Positions 1-9,118 are shown, counted from the first letter of the stretch. The stretch is 64,000 nt of DNA from Sphingomonas sp. (GCF_013816785.1 NZ_JACDDV010000004.1:19304-83303), one strand, 5' to 3'. Notes: generated from the sequence alone by a model not told the origin. Numbers and translations are program-made.

Positions 1-273
1 CAGCAGGGCGATACGTTCAGCATGAGCAGCCCGGCCGGCCAAAGCTACACCGCCAAGCTCGACGGCACCGATGCCCCGATCAAGGGGGACACGACCGGGG
101 CAGTCGCGTCGGTCGAACGAGTCTCGGCCAATGTCTATCGCGAGACCGACAAGCGCGACGGCAAGGTGATCGGGGTCGCGACCATGACCGTCGGCGCCGA
201 CGGCAAGCTGAACGTCGTCTTCGACAACAAGGAGCGCGGATCGACGACCAAATATACCGCGATCAAACAGTAA
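1..273 (+). CDS. hypothetical protein, 3' part only (5' end outside window)
   Basis: Open frame continues to base 1 in the frame of ORF 22..273; stop TAA at 271-273; no family recognised. Confidence 0.6.
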   Translation, partial: QQGDTFSMSSPAGQSYTAKLDGTDAPIKGDTTGAVASVERVSANVYRETDKRDGKVIGVATMTVGADGKLNVVFDNKERGSTTKYTAIKQ

Positions 274-281
274 GCGGGTGG

Positions 282-318
282 TGCCGGCCTGCCTTTGAGC
301 GGGCCGGCAGCCCTTTTC
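282..318 (+). terminator. rho-independent terminator after the first CDS
   Basis: TGCCGGCC (282-289) ... GGCCGGCA (302-309) stem followed by GCCCTTTT. Confidence 0.6.
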
Positions 319-563
319 GCGAAAACGGCACGGTGGGCACCTCCGGCGGGGCCATCACGAACCTATCCTAAATAGCCTGTCATTCGACACCTTCGCCGGA
401 CGCCATAGGTCCACTGTGATTAAACTGCACAATAGCTCTGCGGTCAGGCGGCCGCGCGAGGCTGACGCGCATTTGAATTGCTACTTTCATCTCCCACACA
501 CTGACTCGTGATGCGCAGGCGGGAAAAATCTGGTATTGTTACCCCGCCGAATCGATCTAACCG

Positions 564-1919
564 TTGGAGTCGAACATGCGACACATCGGAGGCCGAACGG
601 CAACCCAGTACCGCTTCATCTCGCAATTCCCCGGTGCAGCGAGGATGGCATGCCTGTGCAGCGCCTCGCTTGTCGTGCTTGCGACGTCCATACCGGCAAG
701 CGCAGACGTAGTCTGGGCAACAAAGGACTGCACCGGTGGCACATGTATGGTCACCACGGGCGGCAATCCAACTCCTGCTTTAGCTGCCGGCAGGTTTCGG
801 GTGATTGGTCCGGGAATTCAATGGCAGGCCCTGTACCAGGGCACACCCCAGAGATTCTGGGTCGCCCAAGGCGGAATGAACATGGCAGACGTTCAGCTGA
901 CCGCGTTCAACGGCGAACTCGGAGGCAATTTCAACCTTCCACTCGGCCTTTGGTACATCAGTGCGCGTACGGCCAATATGGGCCCGGGCAGTTACACCGT
1001 ATCCGGCCCAAACGTGAAAGGGGACCCGCACATCACAACGATGAACGGAAGGCACTATGATTTTCAGGGTGCCGGTGAGTTCGTCCTGTTAAAGAACGAC
1101 GACTCTGGTTTCGAGGTTCAATCGAGGATGACACCGGTATCGACGGTCGGGCCTTTGCCCCCGGATCCCCATACGGGCATTTCCGCTTGTCCAAGCATCA
1201 ACACGGCCGCCGCCGTTAAAAGCCCAGGGCATCGATTTTCATATCAGCCGGCGAGCGTCGGCAATGCCAGATCGCCGCAGATGCAGTTGCGCATCGACGG
1301 CAAACGCGCCTCGGTCCGTCCCCAGGGCATGACTCTCAACGACGGCACGAGAATCAACCTGAGCCGGGTGAGCGGAGAACTTCGCATCACGCTTCGCGAT
1401 GGATGGGGAGTGCGCATCATCCCGACCTGGTGGAGCGCAACCGGCCTCTGGTATCTGGATTTTGATTTCACGCCGGCGACCAGCGCCATGGGTATTGCAG
1501 GCCCTATCGCAAAGGATTCCTGGCTGCCCGCCCTTTCCGACGGGAGCAGTGTCGGGCCGATCCCCGGCGGGCTCCCGCAACGGCATAAGATCCTCTACGA
1601 AAAGTTTGCGGATTCCTGGAGGGTCAGCGGCGCGACCTCGCTGTTCCACTACCAAGCGGGAACGTCAGGCGTCAATTTCACCAACGCTGAGTGGCCCAGG
1701 CAAGGCGGCAACTGTCGCCTGCCAAATACCAATCCGCTAGCCCAGATGAGTGAAGCGCGGGCGACGAAAATTTGTGGAGGCGTGCACGTCCCCCAATTCA
1801 GGAAAGCATGTATCGCTGACGTCATGGCGACCGGCGACAAGGTCTTTGCAGCCGGATACGTCAAACTCCAGGGGCCGATCCGAATGAAGACGCAAATAAG
1901 AGATGCTAGAAAATATTAA
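564..1919 (+). CDS. secreted protein with von Willebrand factor type D (VWD)-like domain
   Basis: 451 aa; N-terminal signal-like segment; 'GDPHITTMNGRHYDFQGAGEFVLLKNDDSGFEVQSRMTPV' is a typical VWD start. Confidence 0.75.
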   Translation: MESNMRHIGGRTATQYRFISQFPGAARMACLCSASLVVLATSIPASADVVWATKDCTGGTCMVTTGGNPTPALAAGRFRVIGPGIQWQALYQGTPQRFWVAQGGMNMADVQLTAFNGELGGNFNLPLGLWYISARTANMGPGSYTVSGPNVKGDPHITTMNGRHYDFQGAGEFVLLKNDDSGFEVQSRMTPVSTVGPLPPDPHTGISACPSINTAAAVKSPGHRFSYQPASVGNARSPQMQLRIDGKRASVRPQGMTLNDGTRINLSRVSGELRITLRDGWGVRIIPTWWSATGLWYLDFDFTPATSAMGIAGPIAKDSWLPALSDGSSVGPIPGGLPQRHKILYEKFADSWRVSGATSLFHYQAGTSGVNFTNAEWPRQGGNCRLPNTNPLAQMSEARATKICGGVHVPQFRKACIADVMATGDKVFAAGYVKLQGPIRMKTQIRDARKY

Positions 1920-2016
1920 TCCAAGCTGGACCTGTGTGCACCGGGCGGCCCCCAATGCTTGTCCCATTGGCGGTCACCCGGAAAGGCCAGCTTCGTGCCT
2001 TTGGAGAGTTCGATAC

Positions 2017-4425
2017 TCAAGATGGGCTGACGAAGCTGTCGAGCACCCGCTTCCGCCCCGCTTTTTCGAACTCGATTTCAAGTTTGTTGCCTTCGATCGC
2101 GGCGATTACGCCGTAGCCGAATTTGCCGTGGAACACGCGTTGGCCCAGGGTGAGGTCGTCGCGGCCTTTGTTGCCGAGGCTGACAGCAGAGGTGCGGGCT
2201 TCGATGGGGCCCCTCGACGTGCGCGTCTCGACTTCGCTCGACGCCGCTAAGGATGAGCGGAATTTCAGAACACCTCGCTGAAACCCCGGTCCGCGGCTGG
2301 CGCTGCGCATGGCCTGGGCAGGACCGAGATGCGCGAACGGGTCGGCGTGTTCGCTCCATTGGGCTCGCCATAGGGATTCGCCGCCGGACATGGTGGTTTC
2401 GCTGTCGATGTGAGCGTCGGGCAATTCGGCGACGAAGCGGCTGGGGATGCTGCTGGTCCATTGGCCGTAGATGCGGCGGTTGGCGGCATGGAGGATGGTC
2501 GCCCGGGTGCGGGCGCGGGTGATCGCGACGTAGGCCAGGCGGCGCTCCTCCTCGAGGCTAGCGAGGCCGCCTTCGTCGAGCGCCCGCTGCGACGGGAATA
2601 CGCCTTCTTCCCAGCCGGCGAGGAAGACCAGCGGAAATTCGAGCCCCTTGGCGGCGTGGATGGTCATGATGGTGACCTTAGGCTCCCCGCGCGCCGCGTC
2701 ATTGTCCATCACCAGGCTGACATGCTCAAGGAAGGCGCCGAGCGTTTCATACTCCTCCATCGCACGGGTCAGCTCGGCGAGGTTTTCGAGGCGGCCGGCG
2801 GCTTCGGCGCTGCGCTCCGCCTGGAGGACAGCGGTGTAGCCCGATTCGTCGAGCAGCAGGCGGGCGAGCTCGGGGTGGGAAAGGGTTGCCGCCATCGACC
2901 GCCAGCGGGCGATGTCGCCGACGAAACGGCCTAGGCTGCGCCGCGCCTGGGGCGTCAATTCGTCGCTGTCGAGCATCTGCGCGGCGGCGAGCAGCAGCGG
3001 CTGCTGCGTGGCGCGGGCGAACTGGTGGATGCCGGCAACCGCCTTGTCGCCGAGGCCGCGTTTGGGGACGTTGACGATGCGGTCGAAGGCGAGGTCGTCG
3101 GCCGGCTGAGCGACGAGGCGGAGGTAGGCGAGCGCATCTCGGATTTCCGCGCGTTCATAGAAGCGGAAGCCGCCGACGATCTGATAGGCGAGACCGATGG
3201 CGATGAACCGCTCCTCGAACTCGCGCGTCTGGAATTGGGCGCGGACCAGGATGGCGGTGTCGTCGAGGGTGCCCCCCTCTTGACCGTTAGCGCGGCGGAC
3301 ATGCGCCTCGATCTCCTCGCCGACGCGGCGCGCTTCCTCGGGCCCGTCCCACACGCCGATGACCTTGACCCGGTCGCCGTCGTTGCGCTCCGTCCACAGC
3401 GTCTTGCCGAGGCGGCCGGCGTTGTGGGCGATGAGCCCGGTGGCGGCGCCGAGGATGTGCGGGGTCGAGCGGTAGTTCTGCTCGAGCCGGATGATCGCAG
3501 CGCCGGGGAAATCGACCTCGAAGCGCAGGATGTTGGCGACCTCGGCCCCGCGCCAGGAGTAGATCGACTGGTCGTCGTCGCCGACGCAGCAGATGTTGCG
3601 GCGCGGCTCGGCCAGGAGCCGCAGCCACTCGTACTGGCTGGCGTTGGTGTCCTGATATTCGTCGACGAGGATGTAGCGGAAGCGGTCGCGGTAGCTTTCC
3701 AGCACGTCGGCATGGGCCTTGAAGATCGTCAGCATGTGCAGCAGCAGGTCGCCGAAGTCGCACGCGTTGAGGGTTATGAGGCGCTGTTGGTAGGCCGCAT
3801 AGAGCTCCTGCCCGCGGCCGTTGGCGAAGGCCTCGCTCTCGCCAGCGTCGATGTGGGCGGGGCTCCAGCCGCGGTTTTTCCACCGGTCGATGACGCTGGC
3901 AAACTGGCGCGCGGGCCAGCGTTTCTCATCGAGGTTGGACGCAACGATCAATTGCTTGAGCAGACGCAGCTGGTCGTCGGTGTCGAGGATGGTGAAATTG
4001 GACTGCAAGCCGACTAGCTCGGCGTGGGCGCGGAGCATGCGCGCGGCGACGCTGTGAAAGGTGCCGAGCCACGGCATCGATTCGATCGCTCCGCCGGAGA
4101 TGCGCGCGATGCGCTCCTTCATCTCGCGCGCGGCCTTGTTGGTGAAGGTGACGGCGAGGATCTGGCTCGGCCACGCCTTGCGCGTCGCAATGAGGTGGGC
4201 CAACCGGGCCGTCAGTGCCGCGGTTTTCCCGGTGCCCGCGCCGGCAAGCATCAGCACCGGCCCTTCGGTCGTCAGCACGGCTTCGCGCTGGGGCGGGTTC
4301 AGCCCCTGGAGGTACGCAGGTTCGGGGGCGAGGGCAGGGAGTTTAGGCACTTGGCCGAGGTAGGGAAGGGACGCGTTCCAGGCAACCGGAGGAAGTAGGC
4401 CGAACGGATGTTGCGCGGCGGACAA
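2017..4425 (-). CDS. uvrD: ATP-dependent DNA helicase, UvrD/PcrA family
   Basis: 802 aa; Walker A 'AGAGTGKTAAL', 'DEYQDTN', 'VGDDDQSIYSWRGAE', 'QNYRST', 'TIHAAKGLEF' motifs. Confidence 0.92.
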   Translation of the reverse strand: MSAAQHPFGLLPPVAWNASLPYLGQVPKLPALAPEPAYLQGLNPPQREAVLTTEGPVLMLAGAGTGKTAALTARLAHLIATRKAWPSQILAVTFTNKAAREMKERIARISGGAIESMPWLGTFHSVAARMLRAHAELVGLQSNFTILDTDDQLRLLKQLIVASNLDEKRWPARQFASVIDRWKNRGWSPAHIDAGESEAFANGRGQELYAAYQQRLITLNACDFGDLLLHMLTIFKAHADVLESYRDRFRYILVDEYQDTNASQYEWLRLLAEPRRNICCVGDDDQSIYSWRGAEVANILRFEVDFPGAAIIRLEQNYRSTPHILGAATGLIAHNAGRLGKTLWTERNDGDRVKVIGVWDGPEEARRVGEEIEAHVRRANGQEGGTLDDTAILVRAQFQTREFEERFIAIGLAYQIVGGFRFYERAEIRDALAYLRLVAQPADDLAFDRIVNVPKRGLGDKAVAGIHQFARATQQPLLLAAAQMLDSDELTPQARRSLGRFVGDIARWRSMAATLSHPELARLLLDESGYTAVLQAERSAEAAGRLENLAELTRAMEEYETLGAFLEHVSLVMDNDAARGEPKVTIMTIHAAKGLEFPLVFLAGWEEGVFPSQRALDEGGLASLEEERRLAYVAITRARTRATILHAANRRIYGQWTSSIPSRFVAELPDAHIDSETTMSGGESLWRAQWSEHADPFAHLGPAQAMRSASRGPGFQRGVLKFRSSLAASSEVETRTSRGPIEARTSAVSLGNKGRDDLTLGQRVFHGKFGYGVIAAIEGNKLEIEFEKAGRKRVLDSFVSPS

Positions 4426-4445
4426 TGCGATGCGAAACGACCAAA

Positions 4446-4767
4446 ATGCGTGTCCTGCTGATCGCCTCGCTGCTCGTCCTCGCCGGATGCTCTATTAAGG
4501 CCGCGTCTGCGGCCGCAGATATGGCGAACAGCTAGAGGCTGAGCGCTCCGCGCTGCCCAAGGAGCCGCCGCTTCCTTCCAAGCGATGAAGATCGACGTCG
4601 CGGTTCAGCGCGTTCAAGCGTGCGGCTTCAGGAAGATGCGCGGAAGTCGTAATAAAAATGGTGGTACCGATGTTGCCGTCGATGACATCGCCGTAACGCC
4701 GGAGCAAATCGCTTGCGCTGCAAAAGTGGAGATGAACGATCTGCTTTTCTGGGGCAGCTTTAATTGA
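4446..4767 (+). pseudogene. possible decayed small lipoprotein gene
   Basis: 4446-4535 encodes MRVLLIASLLVLAGCSIKAASAAADMANS (lipobox LAGC) then stops; different frames downstream carry short ORFs, including 4585-4767. Confidence 0.3.
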
Positions 4768-4801
4768 TGGGCTTTGGCTCGCCCCCCTGATGTTTCCGGT
4801 C

Positions 4802-5530
4802 CTACTTGGCAAGCGTTCCGTCGGACCATTTCCGGACTCCCATATAAAAGACGGTGTCCGACCCTTTGTACCCCGGTAATGCCATCCCGATCGGCGATCC
4901 GGGAAGACCCGCTGCCCACGCCGAAGCCGGCACGTCCAGGTACACCATGACGTGCGGTCCGGCCGGCCCGATGTCGTCGGCAAGGTAGCCCTGTTTGGAC
5001 ATCATGATTGCGAACGCTCCGGGTTCCGGGGCAGGCACCCGGAGCGCTTTCGCGTTAGCGAGAATTACCGGTAGCGAACGTTTGGCGAGCACCCATTTCG
5101 TGCGTTCGAGATAGACCGGCAAAACGCTTCGGGAAGCGGCGGAGTTCAAACAGATCGGTACGCGGATTTTCGAATTCCAGAAATCGGGTTTGTCGAGAGC
5201 GTCGTTCCATGATCGCTGCACCATGCACGTCCAACCATTCTTGCCTGCAACGGCGCGATGGTGGCCGCGGGCGTCGAACACCAGAATCTCGGCATCGTCG
5301 GAGATGGACGGCGGAGCGGCTGAGCGCGCCAAGGCGATCTCGGCGGCTTCGCTCGGCGGCAAATAGGCGGCGAGAGGCGCCATCGTTTTGTAGGGATTAG
5401 GGGATACCGGGCGTGCAGGCGGTGAGTGGTCTTGCTTCTGTGCCAGCGCCGGCGCCGCGGCGAGGATGACCAGTGCGGCGGCGCACCCGCTGCGATATCG
5501 TGCGCGGCGATGATGGATAGCGGGTTTCAT
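4802..5530 (-). CDS. hypothetical secreted protein
   Basis: 242 aa from ATG at 5530 (MKPAIHHRRARYRSGCAAALVILAAAPALAQ, signal peptide); the longer upstream ORF extension is less likely. Confidence 0.65.
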   Translation of the reverse strand: MKPAIHHRRARYRSGCAAALVILAAAPALAQKQDHSPPARPVSPNPYKTMAPLAAYLPPSEAAEIALARSAAPPSISDDAEILVFDARGHHRAVAGKNGWTCMVQRSWNDALDKPDFWNSKIRVPICLNSAASRSVLPVYLERTKWVLAKRSLPVILANAKALRVPAPEPGAFAIMMSKQGYLADDIGPAGPHVMVYLDVPASAWAAGLPGSPIGMALPGYKGSDTVFYMGVRKWSDGTLAK

Positions 5531-5688
5531 TTCTCTCCCCTGGAACCGCGAACTTCGATCGAAGGATTGCATAGGAACGGTGCGGGCGGTCGTCAAAGTG
5601 CGAGTGACGCCGCGCAGGTCACGGACGCGGTCCTGTGCGGCCGGCCAATGCCCGTGCATCCGGCCAATGCCCGTGTTAGCGGCGCGCA

Positions 5689-6573
5689 ATGGATGGCATG
5701 AACCTGCACCTGGTCGATGTGTTCGCGCCGCGGCCGTTAACGGGCAACGGGTTGACGATCGTGCTGAGCGATCGGCCGATCGACGATCGCCTGATGCAAC
5801 GATTGACGATTGAATTGCGTCAGTTTGAGACGATCTTCCTGCAGCCGGAAGCGCCGCCGACAACGTGGCGGGCGCGGGTGTTCACGATGGAGGAGGAGCT
5901 GGATTTCGCCGGTCACCCGGTGATCGGCGCGGCGGCACTGCTTCATCATCGTCATTACCCCGCGGAGCCGCGCGCGACACTCAAGCTGACGCTCAATCGG
6001 CAGCAGGTCATTGCCGACAGCGAACGGATCGAGGGCGGGTATCGAGTGACCATGCATCAGGCCGAGCCGCGCTGGATCACCACGGTTGCGGCCGAGGATG
6101 AGGCTCCGTTTCTGGACGCCCTCGACTTGTCCGCCGAGAGGCGCGACGCCACGCTACCGATGGAGGTTGTGACCACCGGCCTGCCGTACCTGATCGTGCC
6201 GGTCGACGCGGCGGGGCTGTCGGGCGCGCAGGTCCGCGTTGACGATCTTGAGCAGCGGCTGACGCGGATTGGGGCGAAGTTTGCTTACCTGGTCGACGCG
6301 CGCGGGCGCGAAGGGCGGACGTGGGACAACCTCGGCCGGGTCGAGGATGTCGCGACCGGTTCGGCGGCCGGACCGGTCGCGGCGTTCCTCGTCCGCCATG
6401 GCCGCGCCGCCTTGGGCGAGGAGTTCATGCTGAGCCAGGGGCGATTGGCCGGGCGCCCGAGCGAAATCGTAGTGCGAGTCGGCGGCAGTTCCGGAGCGAT
6501 GACTGGCATCGCGGTGACAGGGGAAGTACGATTGATTGCGAGCGGGCGTTTCGACCCGTCGATCCTGCGCTAA
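5689..6573 (+). CDS. PhzF family (phenazine-biosynthesis-like) isomerase/epimerase
   Basis: 294 aa; 'VDVFAPRPLTGNGLTIV', 'EELDFAGHPVIGAAALL', 'VEDVATGSAAGPVAAFL' are characteristic. Confidence 0.88.
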   Translation: MDGMNLHLVDVFAPRPLTGNGLTIVLSDRPIDDRLMQRLTIELRQFETIFLQPEAPPTTWRARVFTMEEELDFAGHPVIGAAALLHHRHYPAEPRATLKLTLNRQQVIADSERIEGGYRVTMHQAEPRWITTVAAEDEAPFLDALDLSAERRDATLPMEVVTTGLPYLIVPVDAAGLSGAQVRVDDLEQRLTRIGAKFAYLVDARGREGRTWDNLGRVEDVATGSAAGPVAAFLVRHGRAALGEEFMLSQGRLAGRPSEIVVRVGGSSGAMTGIAVTGEVRLIASGRFDPSILR

Positions 6574-6590
6574 AGGCGGGGACAGCGGGT

Positions 6591-6617
6591 TTATCCGCGA
6601 TATCCCCGTTATCCACA
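6591..6617 (+). promoter_or_regulatory. three contiguous DnaA-box-like 9-mers
   Basis: TTATCCGCG|ATATCCCCG|TTATCCACA head-to-tail; the last is a perfect TTATCCACA box. Confidence 0.4.
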
Positions 6618-6619
6618 GG

Positions 6620-7045
6620 CATGGCGCTGCAGATTCCGCTTTGCGCGACTCGGAGAGAGGGTCATAAAGGGAGGGTGATCGGGACGGAAGTCCCAGCCTC
6701 CCTCGGGAGGAAGGGGCGGAAAGTCCGATCTCCACCGGCAGGCGATGAGGAGGAACTTCGGTTCCAAGTCGGACCAGTCGGAAGAGGCGCCGGAAGAGCC
6801 ATTCTTTCCTGCGCGAAACGCGGCACTCTTCGGAGGGCAGGCGACGCGAAGGAGGATGGTCCAAGAAGGGCCGCAGAAGGTCGAGAACGTGCCTTCGGGC
6901 ACGACCACGATTGGAAGCGACGCCTGAGCTGGTGAGCCAGGATCGAGGAGCGGAAGACCTTCGGGTCGTCAAGCTAGCGAACACCGGCAGATCCTTCGCT
7001 CGGCGCAGATGGGGGCTGGCAGCAATGCCGGCCCCCATTTCTGTT
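6620..7045 (+). ncRNA. candidate structured ncRNA (unidentified family)
   Basis: No plausible CDS; GGGAC-GGAA-GTCCC (6681-6694), GGAAC-TTCG-GTTCC (6752-6765), CGTGCC-TTCG-GGCACG (6888-6903), CTGG-TGAG-CCAG (6929-6940), GACC-TTCG-GGTC (6956-6967), ending in an intrinsic terminator. The 5' end is approximate. Confidence 0.6.
7009..7043 (+). terminator. intrinsic terminator of the candidate ncRNA
   Basis: ATGGGGGCTGGC-AGCAAT-GCCGGCCCCCAT followed by TTCTGTT; 12-bp stem with one G.T wobble. Confidence 0.75.
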
Positions 7046-7126
7046 GGGCGCACGATCCAGCTTTTCCGGTTCCTTCCAGGCGGGGTTCAGCAGTTAACAC
7101 CGGAACCTGCCGCTGAGCATGCCAGC

Positions 7127-7783
7127 TTAGCCTTCTCGCCCATTGCTCAGCGTTTCGAGGCCGCGCCGGCTGGATCCTTCGAGACCGAATCCCCTTGCCG
7201 CAGCAATCGCCACCCACACCGCCAACATTCCCAACGCCCAGCCGCCGACCACATCGCTCGGCCAGTGGACGCCGAGAAAGGGGCGGCTGAGCCCGATCAG
7301 CAGCGCCATGACGAGAGCCAGCGTAACCGCGAGCCGCCGGTGCCGGCCGTCGACCGCAATCAGCGCGACTAGCAGGAACACTGCCATGCTGTTGGCGGCG
7401 TGACCGCTCGGGAAGCTCGAGCTGGACACCGTCACCGGGTGGAGATCGAAAGCCGGGCGGCTGCGGTCGAACAGCAGTTTGAGGCCGTCCGCCGCCAGCC
7501 GTTCCGATGCGACGGCCGCGGCCAGAAATGCGGCCTTTCGGCGATGGCCTTGGCGCCAGAGCCACAGGGCCGCCACCGCCGCAAGCCCGAGCGTCGCATA
7601 GGCGCTGCCGAGTTGCGTGAACGCGACTGCCGCGCTCGACAGCGGCGGCCAGGTGCCGCGCACGAAGGCAAGGGTGCGGACAGCCTCGTCATCATAGAGG
7701 TTGGCCGGTCCGCCGACCCATCCCGCGGTCACGAAGACGAAGATCAGGACGATCGCGATCCGGGGAGACGAAAATCTTGCCAT
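7127..7783 (-). CDS. PAP2-family phosphatase, membrane protein
   Basis: 218 aa; 'LLFDRSRPAFD', 'SFPSGHAANSMA', 'GLSRPFLGVHWPSDVVGGWALG' PAP2 motifs. Confidence 0.88.
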   Translation of the reverse strand: MARFSSPRIAIVLIFVFVTAGWVGGPANLYDDEAVRTLAFVRGTWPPLSSAAVAFTQLGSAYATLGLAAVAALWLWRQGHRRKAAFLAAAVASERLAADGLKLLFDRSRPAFDLHPVTVSSSSFPSGHAANSMAVFLLVALIAVDGRHRRLAVTLALVMALLIGLSRPFLGVHWPSDVVGGWALGMLAVWVAIAAARGFGLEGSSRRGLETLSNGREG

Positions 7784-7833
7784 GGCGGCGCCGCGTTAAG
7801 CCAAGTTTTACCGCTTTGCGCTACGAAAACCGC

Positions 7834-8247
7834 ATGGACCTGAGCAACAGCCCCCAGAATCGCAAGACCCGGCGCTCGTACGTGCTGATGACGGCCAGCC
7901 TCGAATTGTCGGGAATCTCGCTGCCGGTCAAGCTGCGCAACCTCAGCGCCGAAGGGGCATTGGTCGAAGGCGACAAGCTGCCGATCGAGGGATCCGCCCT
8001 CCTGTTTCGCAAGGGCGAGCTCAGCGTCACCGGGCGAGTCGCCTGGGCCAAGACTCGCCACGCCGGGATCAGCTTCGATCGCCCGCTCGCCGCCCACCAG
8101 GTGATGCGCCACATCCCGGCGCCGCGCGCCCGGGTCAAACCCGATTTCCGCCGCCCGGGGTTCAAGACTAATGCGATGACCGAAGACGAGCGCCGATTCG
8201 GCGAACAGTGGCTGAGTACGCACATCATCTCGCCGTTGGGTTTGTAA
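7834..8247 (+). CDS. single PilZ-domain protein
   Basis: 'NRKTRRSYVLMTASLEL' and 'NLSAEGALVEG' fit the RxxxR and (D/N)xSxxG PilZ motifs. Confidence 0.7.
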   Translation: MDLSNSPQNRKTRRSYVLMTASLELSGISLPVKLRNLSAEGALVEGDKLPIEGSALLFRKGELSVTGRVAWAKTRHAGISFDRPLAAHQVMRHIPAPRARVKPDFRRPGFKTNAMTEDERRFGEQWLSTHIISPLGL

Positions 8248-8262
8248 AGCGCGGCGCGGCAT

Positions 8263-8919
8263 TCAGCTGACCGTGCGCATTCCTTCCCGCTGGGCCTGAA
8301 GCCAGGCGACCAACTCGCCGAGCGGCAGGAGGCGGTTAAAGGTAATTCCGACATGGCCGTCGGCCGACCAGCACAGCACGCCGGGCTGCGGCGGCAGGTC
8401 GGTCAGCGTGACGACAACCTCAGCGCCGATCGGCAAGACCGTCGCGCACTCCAGCTTTACGCCGCCTTGGGAAATGTCGCACAGCTTGACCCGCAGGCTA
8501 GTTGCTCCTTCGCGCAGCGTGACGAAGCCGCCGGCTTCGATTCGCGGCATCCGCGGCCGCGGCCCGTCCATCGAGGCGGACAATATGTCGATCAGGTCGA
8601 TCGGCTCGTCGAAACTGATGCCGACGGATTGATCGCGGATCCAGCTTACCCGGCCATGGATCGGCTGGCCGCTTTTCAGCTCGATGCTAAGGGGTATGTC
8701 GTCGGGCAAGGCGCAATAGGCGTGGATGAGCATTCCGCCGGCAGAGATATTCTTGATCAGGCAAAGTTCGCGACGGTCTCCAACCTTGATCGAGCCGACG
8801 CGATAAAGGCTCATGTGCCGCTCGCCGTCGCGCCGCTCGGGACTAGGTAGGGGCCTGGGCGGCGCTTCGGATAGGGAATAGAGCGTCGTTTCGACCAGTT
8901 GGCTGCTCACGCGGATCAT
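8263..8919 (-). CDS. tandem PilZ-domain protein
   Basis: Two (D/N)xSxxG motifs: 'NISAGGMLIHA' and 'DISQGGVKLEC'; start set at the MIRVSSQ ATG (8919). Confidence 0.7.
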   Translation of the reverse strand: MIRVSSQLVETTLYSLSEAPPRPLPSPERRDGERHMSLYRVGSIKVGDRRELCLIKNISAGGMLIHAYCALPDDIPLSIELKSGQPIHGRVSWIRDQSVGISFDEPIDLIDILSASMDGPRPRMPRIEAGGFVTLREGATSLRVKLCDISQGGVKLECATVLPIGAEVVVTLTDLPPQPGVLCWSADGHVGITFNRLLPLGELVAWLQAQREGMRTVS

Positions 8920-9118
8920 GCTCCCACCGACTGCGGCCAGTCCGCATTCGCGCGGTCCGCGGTCAATCGCTACCGGTAAAATGATTACCGGCGAGTTGAC
9001 GACCTGTCCGTTGAGGTGGCGACAAAAGTGCAACCCGACCTCGCTTGCCCGAATTGCGGATGAGGCGTAGCCTTTCGTGCCGGGCGGTTCGCGACGAACA
9101 GCCCGCGGAGCAAATCCA

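Noticed and set aside
3025-4017. 330-aa plus-strand ORF antisense to the helicase gene
   Set aside because: GC-rich shadow ORF over well-supported uvrD coding sequence; no recognisable motif.
6711-6750. Resemblance of GGCGGAAAGTCCGATCTCCACCGGCAGG to the RNase P RNA conserved region (GAGGAAAGUCCGGGCUCCAC)
   Set aside because: The remaining conserved regions, including the 3' ACAGAA..GGCUUA segment and the 5'/3' closing helix, are not present; a cmscan would settle it.
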